The notes beneath the pieces are model-generated. The model did no database searches, was not told the DNA's origin, and saw only the letters and a program-made list of their open reading frames with translations. A DNA stretch of 64,000 nt from Eonycteris spelaea (Eukaryota; Chordata; Mammalia; Chiroptera; Pteropodidae), in NCBI GenBank assembly GCA_003508835.1, contig PUFA01000288.1, positions 682,001-746,000 on the forward strand, in the 5' to 3' direction. Made by a program: the position numbers and the translations under genes. Of this stretch, positions 1 to 12,600 are shown piece by piece; positions within the stretch are counted from its first letter, which is position 1; each line of letters opens with the position of its first letter.

Positions 1-800
1 AGCTTGGGAGGGACCACCAGCTCTGAGGGACCTACTCAGAGCTCACTGTCAAGGACATGTGCTTAGCACCTGCCTGCTCTTTAGAATTCCAGTGAGGATT
101 GTTGGACTAAAAAGGAGTTTCTAGGCAGCATCTAAAGTCATGGCACTGTCTGAGATGTATACTTAGGTGCCAAGGCCTGATTATATTCCACCTTTGCAGG
201 GGAGGGGCAGTGCATTAGATGGGTCATGGATGGCTGGAATCAAATTCCCAAGACCTTTGAAAGTGCTAGGAGACTGAGCACATTTTCAAAACCACATACT
301 CACACAGCTATTACAAAAAAAAAAAAATAAGTAATCACTTTTTGTATTCTGGGTGAATTCTGTACTTAGGTCCCCTGAGTTTTGTGAGAAACTATGACAG
401 AAGTAAAGGAGATCTCCTGGGCCAGGAGAGAGTGCAGGTGTTGGGTGCCATCAAGCAGGTCTATGGGGCCCAAGGGCCCAGACCATTTGGAGGTAGTGCA
501 AGAGAGGCCAGAGGAGGCTCTTGTTTCAGTGCTGGGGACAGGTGACTAGGCCTCCCAATAGTTCCAGTCCTGGCTAGAATTCCAGCCATGAGATTTTCTT
601 AGCATGCAAGGATGAATCAGGTTGTTCTGCCAAAACTGAAATTTATTTCTTTCATCAAGGATGGTGAGGAGCCTAAATTATGACAATAACTTGGAGCAGC
701 AGACAGAATGAACTGAATTACCTGCAAAAGTCCAAAGATGCAAAGAGAGAGAACATGTTCCCTTTGTAAGTCCTGGAGTTTTCCAAAAGATAGTTAATTT
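1..800. other. Unassigned intergenic or intronic sequence
   Basis: I see no gene, RNA or recognisable repeat here. There is a short internal A-run near 315-327. Open frames are short and lack any family signature. Confidence 0.5.
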
Positions 801-873
801 AGAAGGAAGGAAGGAAAGGAAGGAAGGAAGGAAGGAAGGAAGGAAGGAAGGAAGGAAGGAAGGAAGGAAGGAG
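801..873. repeat. (GGAA)n microsatellite
   Basis: About 18 tandem GGAA units with one slipped unit (GGAAAGGAAGG) near the start, ending in GGAGGACGGG. The repeat is purine-rich on the + strand. GGAA arrays can bind ETS-family factors when long, but nothing here shows that this one does. Confidence 0.95.
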
Positions 874-1817
874 GACGGGAACCACCGAAGTAATCTCTCC
901 TTTTCTTTTACAGCCTCAGAGATCCTCCTGTGAGAGGTCCAGGTTACAGTAATCCCAGGACCTCAAGGTCTGCATCCTATCTCATGTGTGGAGCAAAGGA
1001 AGGAGTATATCCCATGTCCACCACCAGCAGGAATCTGTATTTTACTGTGGGGTACATGGTTTGAATAAAGTAGACCTCAAGGAGAGCTCACACTGCAAAG
1101 CACCATTCCACCCCCACGAAAATGTTAACATGTTTTCCCATGAAGGAAAACCCAGCCCAGCATCATCACCATGTAAACCAAACAATACCCTAAGCTCATA
1201 ACTACATATTTGGTCCCTAGATACATGATAGTCTGTTAACCATTGTGATGAATCCCTGTGGGTCAAAACATACTGACCAACACTTCACCTTTCTGTGTAT
1301 CACAGTAATTACATCCATCTTTCTTCTAAACTTAAGATCTAACTTCTGCTATTCCACTCTAGAGTCTCAGAATTCTCATTGATGTTAGAGAACACAATAC
1401 TACTGAAATATCCCTCATCATAATCACTGATCTTCAGTCTCTCCACCCATCTTCTCAAATATTTCAATGGCCCTCTCACCATTGCATGTCTTCTTGTCTC
1501 AGTGAAGAGTTTCTTATTATCCTTTCAAGGAAATATGGTCAGAAGATTCACTCTTAGTTCTCATATGTAAATCTACTCCAACATATCTAAATTCATGAGC
1601 TTTCTTAGCCCTTCCTCAATGATCTACCAAGGAAGCTCCAACATTTCCACATCATTTATTATGCACTATTGTCATATGCAAACTTCAAGGATTTTCTGGA
1701 ACATTATTTCAGATATTTCTACAATTGTTCTCTAACTTCCTACTGGTATATAATAGCCAGATCCTACAATTCATTGGCAATTAGGCAATTATCTTTCATA
1801 GGAAGAGCTATACCTTT
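874..1817. other. Unassigned sequence upstream of L1 element A
   Basis: No recognised gene or repeat. The two overlapping open frames of 71 and 74 codons on opposite strands (about 986-1266) show no similarity I recognise and are the size expected by chance. Confidence 0.45.
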
Positions 1818-3593
1818 GAAGACAGTGGATTAGGTGAATGCTGTGTTCACCTCCTCCCATGACCACATCAAATTACAACTAAACTACAGAATATCCATCA
1901 CTGAGAACCACTTGAAGACTAGCTGAATGGAACTTCTATAACTAAGGATATAAACAATGTCATGTCTAGACTGGTCTGAAGGGTAGAAACATGGAATGAG
2001 ATGGCTTCACAACCACAGCATGACAGTTAAATGAGAAGAATATCTCAGCTGTAGTGGATCTTCTGAGGAGCTAAGGTCCCAACCTCACACTAGGCTTCCC
2101 AGCCCAGGCCTCCAGTGCTTGGAATAAAAGTCCCTATAACTTCTGGCTATTAAAACCAGCAGAGGTTATGGCTGAGTGAGATGAAGTGCTACTGGAGTCC
2201 CGGGCTCAGGCGTGGATTCACTCACAGATTAATGCACTCATTCTGACCTCCAGCACTGGGGCAGGATTTTGAAAAGCACCAGAGATGCTCAGGAATGAAA
2301 GAAATTGCCTGGTTTCAGGTCAAGAACTGAAGGGACAGCTTTGTCTGGTCAGGTGCCATTGTTCCTCTGTTGAGACCTCTTCTCACCCAGCCTACAGGCC
2401 CAGGTGGGTGCAAAGTCTGAGTCTCCATCAACTTGGCTAATACCTTCTGCTCTGCTGTGGTGATTCCCTAAGACCACAATCCACCCATCTTCTGGACCCA
2501 CCTAAGCCACTTCCATGGTATTTCAATATAAACTCCTGTCTCTGCTCAAGCTGCAGACTTTCCTAAAATCTCTCAAAGGTTCACAAAGAGCAAACAAACA
2601 GTATCTCACTTTGGTGTGCCCCAAACCTCTTGCTAAGCAGCCCTAAGCATGGAAATAGTGGGAGCCAGACTCTTTCACAGTTTAGCCTCTCCCAGGTGCC
2701 TCCAGGATCAGCGCAAGTGGCAACCTTCTGCAGATAATGTTGTAACTCATACTAGGTAGCCCCAGGCCAAGCACAGACAGCATCTGACCTTATCTTGCAC
2801 CAGAGCTCCTTGCAAAAGGCCTAGAACCACACACCCAGTGGGAAGTTTTAGAACACTCCAGAGCACCATCTAACCACCTATACAAAAACACCTCCAAAGT
2901 GCAAATCCAGTGGGCACCAGAGCCTTGTTAAAGGAAATCCTATTCTATGGGGTCAACCACTGCACAACAGCCCCTCTGCTACAGTCACAGCCATTTTTCA
3001 CAGCCAATTAGCCTGAGGGTCAATGCCTCCCATTGACATGCCAACAGCATATAAGGCTCAACTACAACAGGAAGACACACATGACCCACAGAAGAGACAG
3101 CCTTGGAACACAAGGCTTAGGTGACTAGGGAGACTGAACCACTGGGCCCCACAGGACAACTACTGTATAAAGTCACTCGACCAAGACCAGAAGACAAGGA
3201 AGATCTGCCTGATAAATAGATACAAACACAGAGAGTCGATAAAATTTAGGAGACAAAGAAACATGTCCCAAATAAAAGAACAGAACAAAACTCTAGAAAA
3301 AATAACTAAACAAAATAGAGACAGTCAGATGCAGAGTTCAAAACACTGGTTATAAGGATGCTCAATAAACTTAGAGGAAAAGTAAATGAACTCAATAAAA
3401 ATTTTAACAAACAGATAGGCAACATAAAAATGTAGATAGAAAACAAAAAATGACTAGTCAGAAATAAAATACATTAACTAAAATTAAGTCTGCATTGGAG
3501 GAAATTCAAAGTAGATTAGATGAAGCAGATGATTAGATGAATCAGTAATTTGGAAGACAGGGGGAAAAACCAATCAGAACAAGAAAAAAGAAT

Positions 3594-3848
3594 CCAGGGG
3601 GTGGCTCCATAGTGTAGTGGTTAGCACGTCTGCTTTACATGCAGAAGGTCCTGGGTTTGTGCCCCAGGTGGAGCCACAGACCATACCCCGAGTGCGCCAG
3701 GCCCCAGGAGCACACAGCGAATGTGTGGGATGTGATGCCCCACCTTCAGAGATCCAGTTCTTAATGGAAACGGCAGCATCCATCATAGGTCAGGGGTTGA
3801 AGCTGGGGAGGTTGTGTGGAAGGAGGAATTAAAGAAGAGAAAAAAAAT
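3594..3848 (+). mobile_element. tRNA-Val-derived SINE inserted in L1 element A
   Basis: A tRNA-like head (3603-3676) is followed by about 170 bp of unrelated body, ending in an A-rich tail (about 3828-3847) and then TTTTT (3848-3852), a possible Pol III stop. The host L1 sequence on either side lines up with element C, which has no insertion here. A near-duplicated A-rich flank (AGAAAAAAGAAT near 3582, AGAAAAAAAATT near 3838) may be the target-site duplication. The internal Pol III promoter is partly kept: the A box region TAGTGTAGTGGTT is intact and the B box is altered (GGTTTGTGCC). Only one copy was noticed in the window. I do not recognise the SINE body as a named family. Confidence 0.72.
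3603..3676 (+). pseudogene. tRNA-Val(TAC)-like head of the SINE
   Basis: The sequence folds as a full tRNA cloverleaf. The acceptor stem pairs 7 of 7 (GGCTCCA with TGGAGCC). The anticodon stem TCTGC/GCAGA encloses loop TTTACAT with anticodon TAC (3636-3638), and the T stem is CTGGG/CCCAG. It closely resembles mammalian tRNA-Val(TAC). The third acceptor pair appears changed from T-A to C-G on both sides, which is a compensatory change. An extra G at 3668 and loss of the conserved T-loop C (TTTGTGC) argue against a working tRNA, as does the attached 3' body. Confidence 0.8.
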
Positions 3849-3957
3849 TTTTAAATGAGGACAATTTAAGGGGTCTCTGAGATATCAATCACCAACATTT
3901 TCATCATACGAGGAAAACAGAGATAGCAAGAAATTTGAGAAACTATTTGAAGAAATA

Positions 3958-4224
3958 ATGACAGAAATTTCTCTAAACTGGCAAAGGAAATATACATTCA
4001 AGCCCAGGAAGTACAGAGTCCCAAGCAAGATGAATCCAAAGAGGCCTGCATCAAGACACATCATAATTAAAATGGTAAAGGTTAAAGACAAAGAAAGAAT
4101 CTTAGAAGCAGCAAGAGGAAAGCATTTCGTTATCTACAAGAGAGCTCCCATAAGATCATCAGTTAATTTCTCAACAGAAACTTTGCAAGCTAGAAAAGAT
4201 TGGCATGAAATGATAAAAAGCTGA
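3958..4224 (+). pseudogene. L1 ORF1p C-terminal domain remnant in element A
   Basis: An 88-codon open stretch matches the end of L1 ORF1p, the RNA-binding chaperone that coats L1 RNA. It covers the RRM end and the C-terminal domain. The RHIIIKM block is followed by KDKERILEAARGK, the APIR motif, and the NFSTETLQAR block typical of L1 ORF1p. The rest of ORF1, with its coiled coil, lies upstream but is broken by stops and by the SINE. This is a transposon relic, not a host gene. It reads through without stops where its neighbours do not, which fits chance or a moderate age. Confidence 0.85.
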
Positions 4225-5305
4225 TGAAAAGCAAGGAGCTACAATCAAGACTACTCTACTTAGAAAAGCTATCATTTAAAATTGAAGGACAGATAGAACT
4301 TCCCATACAAGAGTTCATCACTACCAAACCAGTATTATGAGAAATGTTAAAGGGACTTCTTTAAGAAGGAAAAAAATTTAAATATGAATAATAAAATGGC
4401 AATAAGTACATATCTATTAACAATTACTTTCAATATAAATGGATTAAATGCTCCAATCAACATATGTAGAGCAGCTAAATGGATAAGAAAAAAAGACTCT
4501 TACAAATGCTGCCTACAAGAGACATTATAGATCTAAAGACATACACTGACTGAAAGTAAAGGGATGGAAAAAGATATTTCATGAAAATAAAGATGAAAAA
4601 AAAAAGCTGGAGAAGAAGTACTTATCCAGACAAAAATACATTGGAACAAAGGCTATCATAAGAAACAAAGAAGGACCTAGTAATGCCACCTCTGTGTCTT
4701 TATCTGAAGAAACCCAAAATATCACTTTGAAGGGATATGTGCATCTATATGGCCATGGCAGCATTATTTATAATAGCCAAGATGTGGAGACAACTTGGGT
4801 GTCCATAAATGAATAAATGAATAAAGAAGTGGTACATATCTATAATGTAATAATATCCAGCCCTAAAAAAGAATGAAATCTTGCCATCTGCAATGACATA
4901 GATGGACCTAGAGGGTATTATGCTGAGTGGAATAAGTCAACTAGAGAAAGACAAATGCCATATGATTTCACTTGAATGTGGAATATAAAGAACAAAATAA
5001 ACAAACAAACAAAAACAGAAGCAAACTCATAGGTACAAAAAAAAACATTTTGATAGTTGCCAGATGAGAGGGTTTTGGAAGAATAGGCAAAAAGGGGGAG
5101 GGAATTATGAAGTACAAATTTGTAGTTACAAAATAGTTATGGGGATATAAACTATAGTATAATAAATAAATCAGATGGGTACTAGATTTAACTGGGTAAT
5201 CACTTTGTAAGTTATATAAATATCTAATCATTATGTTGTACACCTTAAACTAATATAATATTGTATGACAACTGTAATTGAAAGACAAAATTATTTTTTA
5301 AAAAG

Positions 5306-5639
5306 AAAACGTCTTTGAGAGGAGATTGTAATGGCCAGAGAAACAGTACCTCAAAAAGAAGTCATATCTGAGAAAGGGTCCATGGGATGAGGTTTTCTGA
5401 CTTTCTCCATGTAATTTAAACCCTAATGTAAATAAAAATAGAGTTTAAGTTATAATTATCAAGGTTAGGAAATAGTAAAATAGGCTTCTGGGATATTGAT
5501 ATTTTTATTTTTTTTTTATTTTTTGAGCTCACTGTCAGTTGCATAGATGTGCTCATTTTGTAAAAATACATCCAGGTGTACATCTGCAACATGTATCCTT
5601 TTCTGTGTGTATGTTATTCTTCAATAAAAAAGACCAAAA
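5306..5639 (+). mobile_element. Probable old L1 3' UTR-like fragment
   Basis: An A/T-rich stretch ending near 5630 in a pattern typical of L1 3' ends: TGTGTATGTTATTCTTC followed by AATAAAAAA. No coding remnant is visible, so the family is uncertain. Confidence 0.4.
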
Positions 5640-7497
5640 ATATGAATAATAAAGTGGAAAGTTGGAGTAGAAGTAAGTCCTCCTATTATTTCTGCTGTGT
5701 GACTAAAAACCCTGTACATTATATTTTTTAACACACTATATAAGACTAAAATGTGCAGAGAAGAAGTCAGAAGAATTAAAGAGCTTGGAACCTAAGGAAC
5801 AAAACAGCAGTGAGTTCTCAGTGTTTTCTTTTTTGCCTCATATCCCAGGTATGGAGACAGAAAAGACAGCAACCTAGAAATACCAATAGGTATATACAAA
5901 AAACAAACAAACAAAACAAATCAAAACAAAAATGCTTAAAAAATTCTACTCTCTCTAGCCAAGTGACCCAGAAAGGGACAGGATAGGAAGACATACAATT
6001 TAGACAATAATCCCTCTAATCCAACCAAACACTACAGAAAAAAAATTGGTCCCATCTTACCCATGTCAAGAGAAGCTGAGTGGAAAGCCTAACTTCAGCC
6101 TTTATGATGGTGTAATGAGGCACCCAACTCTATTCACCAACCCTACCTTCTCTATGGCAGAGAAGGCTGAGTAGGGAACAGAGACTTTCATCTGTCAGAC
6201 AGCAGTGTCAGTGGAGAACAGATGGGGACACAGACTTTCACTTCTACCTGGCAGTAATGAGGCATCCCTTCCCTCCACACTGAATGACATCAGGAGAGGC
6301 CTGGTAGAAAGTCAGGACTTTTACCACTACCCATGGTAATGAAGCCCCTATGGTGTCAATGTAGGCCATTTGGGGTACAGTAATGAGGCCCTCCTGCCTC
6401 TTACAACCAGACTAATAATATTAGTGGAAGACTATGGGAGCCAGAACCATCATTCCTACCCATCTTGGCTGTCAACAGAGACTAACTTGGAAACCTGAAT
6501 TTCTAACCCCACATGGCAGCAATAAGTTGATTGTGAGAAAAAAGTTTAAATAAGATTCACAGTCTTATATCTTAATATCCAAAATATTTGGATTTCAATT
6601 GAAAATCCCTGGTCATGCCAAGAAGCATAAAATGTCAAATGAATGAAAAGAAACAATTGATAGATGTGAACACTGAAATAGCAGAGGTGTTAGAATTAAC
6701 TAACACAGATTTTAAAACATCCATCATTAAAATGCTTCAGTGAGCAATAATGAACACTCTTGAAAAAAAAAATATTAGAAAATCTCAGCCAAAAAAAAAA
6801 AAGAAGATAAAAACCAAATAGAAAGTTTAGAACTGAACAACACAGTACAGAAAATTTTAAAACTCTAAAAATAGGGTCATAATTAGAATGAAGGGGATAA
6901 AAAAAAAGAATGAGTTCATTTGAGATTTAACAGTAGATAATAACCAATAAGAACATTAAGAATAAATATATTGATGGAGGAAAATAAACAAAGGTTCAGG
7001 AAATTGTGGGACTATATAAAATATCTAACATTATAACATCAGAGTCCTGGAAGGAGATGATAAAATGGTTGAGGCTGAAAAAAAAATGTAACAAGGTAAT
7101 GATTTTTTTCAATTTGTCAAAAGACATAAAGCTATAGTTTTAAGAAGCCAAGCTAACTCCAAAAAATATATAAAACCAAAGACATCTATATATGCAATAC
7201 ACATCAGGGTCAAATTTCTGAAAATTAAAGTCATCTTACTTATATGGGGAAAACAATTTAAATGGCAATACATTTCTCATCAAACACCTTAAAGGCAAAA
7301 ATGTACTGCACAACATTTTTTAAGTGTTGAAGAAAAGAATTGTCAACCTAGGATCATATATCCAGCAAAAATATATTGCAGGAATGAAACAAAAAGCAAG
7401 ATAGTCTCAAAAGAAGAAAAATTAAGGAATTTGTTACAAGCAGACATAGTTTAAAAGCATGAATGAGGAAGTTCTCTGAACAGAATGGAAGTGAAAA
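5640..7497 (+). mobile_element. Old L1, left part: 5' UTR and decayed ORF1
   Basis: This has L1M/L1ME-type 5' UTR character (about 5640-6540), then ORF1-like sequence decayed by stops and A-runs (about 6600-7490). The last part carries the motif AGGATCATATATCCAGCAAAA, which recurs after ORF1 in many mammalian L1s. A younger L1 interrupts the element at 7498, and it resumes at 13739. No open frame of note survives. Confidence 0.7.
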
Positions 7498-8307
7498 TGG
7501 ACGTCAGAAACATGGCAGAGTAAGAGACATCCCCAGAACTCTCCCCTCGAAACAATAAGCTGAACATCTAAAATTCAACAAAAAGCAGCCAAACTGCACA
7601 CCAGCACATCTGAACGTGGGATCTATGCATAAGAGCTACCACAGGTCAGAACCCTAGGAGTTGATCAGTAGACTGGAAGAAACAAAGAAGCTGCCTTTCT
7701 CAGCTGGAGTTCCCAGCAGGAGAAGGAGGAGGGGAGATGTGGTGGATTCCATGAACAGTCCTGCCTGGGAGAGCTGTGAGCTCCACAAGGCCAGCAGCAG
7801 TGCCCAGGCATCAGGGAAGAAAGCAGACAAGTGGGACAGAAGAGAAGCAGGTATGGCAGAGAAACAACAGTTGATTATTACCAATCACAGATGCAAAACA
7901 CCTCAGCCCCAAACCCCCAACCCAGAGGGCTCCTCCTCCCATATCCCCTATGACCAAACACTGTGGAACCCCAGGGGACTCTGAGGAAATGCTACCAAAA
8001 CTGTCACTAATACTGACAGGGACTGAGACTAAGGGTAGCGAGCATGATTGATTATCTACAAGGGAAAAAAAGGGCATTATTAAGACTTTATATAAAGCAG
8101 GGATCCAAGAGGCTTAGACACTACTTACTGGAAACCAAAAGAAAAAAATGCCTTCTTTGTAATAGGCTAAAGATAGATCTTTATAGAATAAATCTTCTTG
8201 GGGGGGCGGGGCGGGAGAGCAGAATACACTTTCATTAATGCCAGGCAGAAAATAGTCCATTAAACACACATGAACAACCAAGGTGACAAGGCATCTCAGA
8301 AAAAAAA

Positions 8308-8353
<46 letters not shown>
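8308..8353. repeat. (GA)n microsatellite in the L1 5' UTR
   Basis: A run of GA dinucleotides with one interruption (GAAGAG), preceded by an A-run. It lies between the 5' UTR and ORF1 of the full-length L1, so it probably grew from an A-rich spot of the element. Confidence 0.95.
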
Positions 8354-8356
<3 letters not shown>

Positions 8357-8404
8357 CCAGATAATAAGTTTATAGACATAGAATTATGAAACTTAAATGA
8401 TAGA

Positions 8405-9250
8405 AAATTCAGGATGGTACTTCTGAAAAAAACTCAGTGAGAACCAAAACAACTCGAATCAACAATTTCAGGAATTGAAAAAACAACTAGATGTGCAGAA
8501 TGAGTTCTTTAGCAAGGAGATTGAAACTCTCAAAAAGAACCAAACAGAACTTCTGGAGAGAATAACACACTGAAAGAAACGAAAAATGAAATAGCAAACT
8601 TGGGAAATAGATTCGACCAAATGGAAGAAAGAATCAGTGATATCAAAGACAGAAATCTAGAAATAAATCAGAAGAAGAGAGAAACCAAAGAACATAAGAT
8701 AATGAATGAGAAATACAAGAATTAACTGATACCATCAGGAGAGGAAACATAAGAAAAATGGTCATTCTCGAAGGCGAGGAAAGAAGAAGGGACTAGAAAG
8801 CATTTTCAGCAGATAGTGAATGAGAATTTCCCAAATCTAAGGAATGAACTGGAACTTGGTTTTTAAGAAGTCGATAGAACACCCAGTTATCTCAACCCAA
8901 AATGGCCTTCTCCAAGACACATTGTATTAAAATTATCAAAAATCAATGAAAAAGAAAGGATTCTCAGGGCACCAGGGAAAAGAATACAGTAACCTGTAAA
9001 GGAAAACACATTAGATTATTGTCAAACTTCTCAGCACAAACCTTACAAGCAAGAAAGAGTGGGATCAAATATTCAAACTTTTAAATGAAAGGAACTACCA
9101 GCTAAGAATATATATCCAGCAAAGCTCTCCTTTAGATATGAAGGAGAAATAAAGACCTTTCCAGATATATAAAAACTAAGTGAATTCTCCACTACGAGGC
9201 CTGCACTACAAGAAATACCGGAAGGGGTCAGCTCACCTAAGGCAAAATGA
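8405..9250 (+). pseudogene. L1 ORF1 remnant of the full-length element
   Basis: Conceptual translation shows a long charged, heptad-like stretch (about 8440-8740) matching the ORF1p coiled coil that makes trimers. After it comes the block around 8830-8990 with NFPNLRNEL-like and KLSKINEKERILRA-like motifs of the RNA-binding and C-terminal domains. Several in-frame stops and shifts break it, for example near 8560 and 8865. ORF1p binds L1 RNA in the cytoplasmic particle. This copy cannot encode it. Confidence 0.8.
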
Positions 9251-9699
9251 CCAAAAACAAAAAAACAAACAAACAAACAAAAACAACAAAAAACCCCCAT
9301 AATTAGGAGTAAGGTGACTAGTAGGCAGAGGAGTGCAACTGTTACTAGGAACAGGGTATTATAAGCTTAAATAATAAGAAGAGATTTACTGTTGCAAGAC
9401 AGTAATGAATGTTCATCATACATAGGAACAAATTAAGACAACAATGATTGAAAAGGGGAAGATTCAAAGATACAAATTCACAAAGGAGAATGGAGATAAG
9501 GCATGTGCAGAAGAAATGGGTGACTGTATATATACAACTCCTTTACATATTTGTAATGATAAACACACTCAAAAGATTTAGAACTGAAGTATATAACATA
9601 AAACAAGAAGGACCAGAGGGAGAACCCACAAAAGCCAACCAATTAAAAAAAAAAAAAGACACCAAAGACAAGGAAGCAATGGAACACTGAGTTACCAGA

Positions 9700-12600
9700 A
9701 AGCAAAAGATAAAATGGCTATAAGAAACTTCATATTTCAATAATCATCTAAATGTAAATGGACTGAACTCACCAATAAAAAGGCACAGAGTTGCAGAATG
9801 GATCAAAAAACAAAACCCAATGATATGCTGCCTCCAGGAGACACATCTCACTCCAAAACAAATTTAGATTAAAAGTGAAAGGGTGGAAAATGATATTTCA
9901 AGCAAATGGCATTCAGAGAAAAGTGGGAATAGCAGTACTATCAGATGAAATTGATTTCAAAAAATAAAAAAGGTAAAGAAAGATACTGAGGGACACTTCA
10001 TAATGATAAAGGAATCATGCACAAGAAGACATAACACTTATTAATATCTATGCTCCAATCAGAGAGCCTCGAATATGTAAACAATTACTAACAGAGCAAA
10101 AGGAGAGAAACAGACCAAAACACTATCATAGTATGGGACCTAAATACCCACAGTCAGATATGGACAGATCATCCAAACAGAAAATTAATAAGGAAATAAC
10201 ATCCTTAAAAGACACATTAGACCAACTGGACATAATTAAAATATACAGAGCCTTCATCCCTAAACGGCTGCCTATACATTCTTCTCTAGTGTATATGGAA
10301 CATTCTCAAGGTTGACCACATACTGGGACACAGAAATAACCTCAACAAATATAGGAGGATTGAAGTCATATCAACCATATTCTCTGATCACAATACTTTG
10401 AAACTAGAGATCAACTGTAAAAAGAAAGTGGGAAGAACACAAATACATGGAAATTAAACAACATGCTATTGAAGAAATAAAAAAAGATATCAAGAGATAC
10501 ATAAAAACAAATGATAATGATAGTACAACATATCAAAACTTTCAGGACACGGCAAAAGCGATATTAAGAGGAAAGTTAATATCAATAAGAGGAAAGTTAC
10601 AAGCCTATCTCAAAAAACAAGGATGAGCCCAAATAAACAACCTAACACTCCATCTTTAAAAAACTAGAAAAGAAAGAAAGAATGAGGCCTTAATGCAGCA
10701 AAAGGAACGAAATAATAAAAAGTAGAGCATAATTAAATGAAATTGTAAACACAACAACAACAACAAAAAAAAACAGCAGAAAAATAAATGCAACAAAAAG
10801 CTGATTCTTGGAGAAGGTTAATAAAATTAACAAACCCATGGTTAGACTCACTAAAGAAAAAAGAGAAAGAACATAAATAAACTAAATCAGAGATGAAAAA
10901 GGAAAAATTATGACACCCACAACAGAAATACAAAAGATCATACAAGACTACTGTGAAAAAGTATATAACACCAAGTATAATAACCTAGAAGAAATGGGCC
11001 AGTACTTAGAAAAATAACCTTCCTAGACTGAATCAAGAATATCTGGAAAATTTAAATAGAACAATCAGCAGTAGGGACACAAAATGATCATCAAAACCTA
11101 CCAAAAAGTAAAAAGTTCAGGACAGATGGCTTCACTAGTGAATTCTACCAAACATTCAAAGATTTAATACCTATTGTTCTCAAGCTCTTCCAAAAAAAGT
11201 TGAAGAGGAGGTAATATTTCCCAACTCATTTATGAGGGCATATTACTCTGGTACCAAAACGTGGTAAAGATAACACACACACACATAAGAAAACTACAGA
11301 CCAATATCTCTTATGAACTTAGATGCAAAAATCCTAAATAAGATATTAGCAAACATAATGCAGTCACAGATTAAAAAGATTATACACCGCGATCAAGGGG
11401 GCTTTATCTCAGATGCACAGGATGGTTTGACATATGCAAATCATATAATGTGTTACACCATATAAACAAATTAAAAAATAAGAATCATATCATATCAATA
11501 GATGCTGAAAAGACTTTGACAAGATACAACACATTTATGATCAAAACACTTCACAAAATTAATAGAAGGAAAGTACCTTAACATAATAAGACTATATATG
11601 ACAAACACTCAGCCAACATTATACTTAATGGGGAAAAACTAAAAACCTTTGCTCTAAGATCAGGAACAAAGCAAAGCTGTCCACTATCACGACTCTTATT
11701 CAATATAACATTGGAGGTCTAGTAATGATAATCAGGCAGAGAAAGATATAAAAGGCATCCAAATAGGAAACGAAGAAGTCAAACTCTCCCTATTTGAGGA
11801 TGACATGATACTCTATACAGAAAACCTAAAGATTCACAAGAACACTACTAGAACAATAAGCAAATACAGTAAAGTCTCTGGATACAAAATCAACGTTCAA
11901 AAATCCATAGCATTCTTATACTCAGTAATGAAGTGTCGAAAAAGAAATGCTTACAATTGCATCAAATAGAATAAAATACTAGGAATAAATTTAACGAAAC
12001 AAGTGAAGGACCTATATATGAAATATAAGACCCTGTTAAAAGACATTGAAGAAGATACAAAGAAGTGGAAAGATATTCCATGTTCTTGGATTGGAAGAAT
12101 CAACAAAGTTAAAATGACCATATTACTAAAGTACTACACAGATTTAATGCAATCCCATCAAAATCTCATTGGCATTTTTTAAAGAAATGGAACAAAAATC
12201 ATCGGATTTACATGGAAGCACAAAAGACCTCAAAATTTCCAAAGCCATCCTGAGAAAAAGAAAGAGGCTGGAGGCATTACTCTGCCTGCCTTCAAGTTAT
12301 ACTACGAAACAATAGTAATCAAAACACCATGGTTTTGGCAGCAAACAAGACATGGACCAGTGGAACAGAATTGCAAGTCCAGAAGTAAACCCATATTTAC
12401 ATGGGCAAATAATTTTCAACCAAAAAAAGCAAAAACATACAGTGGAGAAAGAAAAACCTCTTCAATAAAATGGTGCTGGGAAAACTGGAAAGCCACCTGC
12501 AAAACAATGAACTAGACTGTTTTCTATCACCACACACCAAAATTAACTCAGATGGATTAAGGACTTGAACATAAGACCTGAAACAATAAAATGCATAGAA

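Larger units (their letters stand above)
1818..5305 (+). mobile_element. L1 element A: internally deleted, HAL1-like LINE-1 derivative
   Basis: Reading 5' to 3', this element holds an L1M-type 5' UTR (about 1818-3230), decayed ORF1 (about 3230-4230), the ORF1-ORF2 linker, and the start of the ORF2 endonuclease domain (about 4425-4675). The sequence then jumps straight to the end of ORF2 and the L1 3' UTR (about 4680-5305), which ends in A/T-rich sequence. About 3 kb of ORF2, including all of the reverse transcriptase domain, is missing. The junction lies at about 4674-4680, where the endonuclease motif ending AAAGAAGGAC meets TAGTAATGCC from the ORF2 end. Element B near 57.97 kb has the same junction. 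Without ORF2 the element could only have moved using another L1's enzyme, as half-L1 (HAL1) elements do. A tRNA-derived SINE interrupts ORF1 at about 3594-3848. The 5' boundary is approximate. Confidence 0.85.

Noticed and set aside
3603..3676. A working tRNA-Val gene
   Set aside because: An extra base between T stem and acceptor stem, loss of the conserved T-loop C, an attached SINE-like body and insertion inside an L1 all argue for a retroposed derivative.
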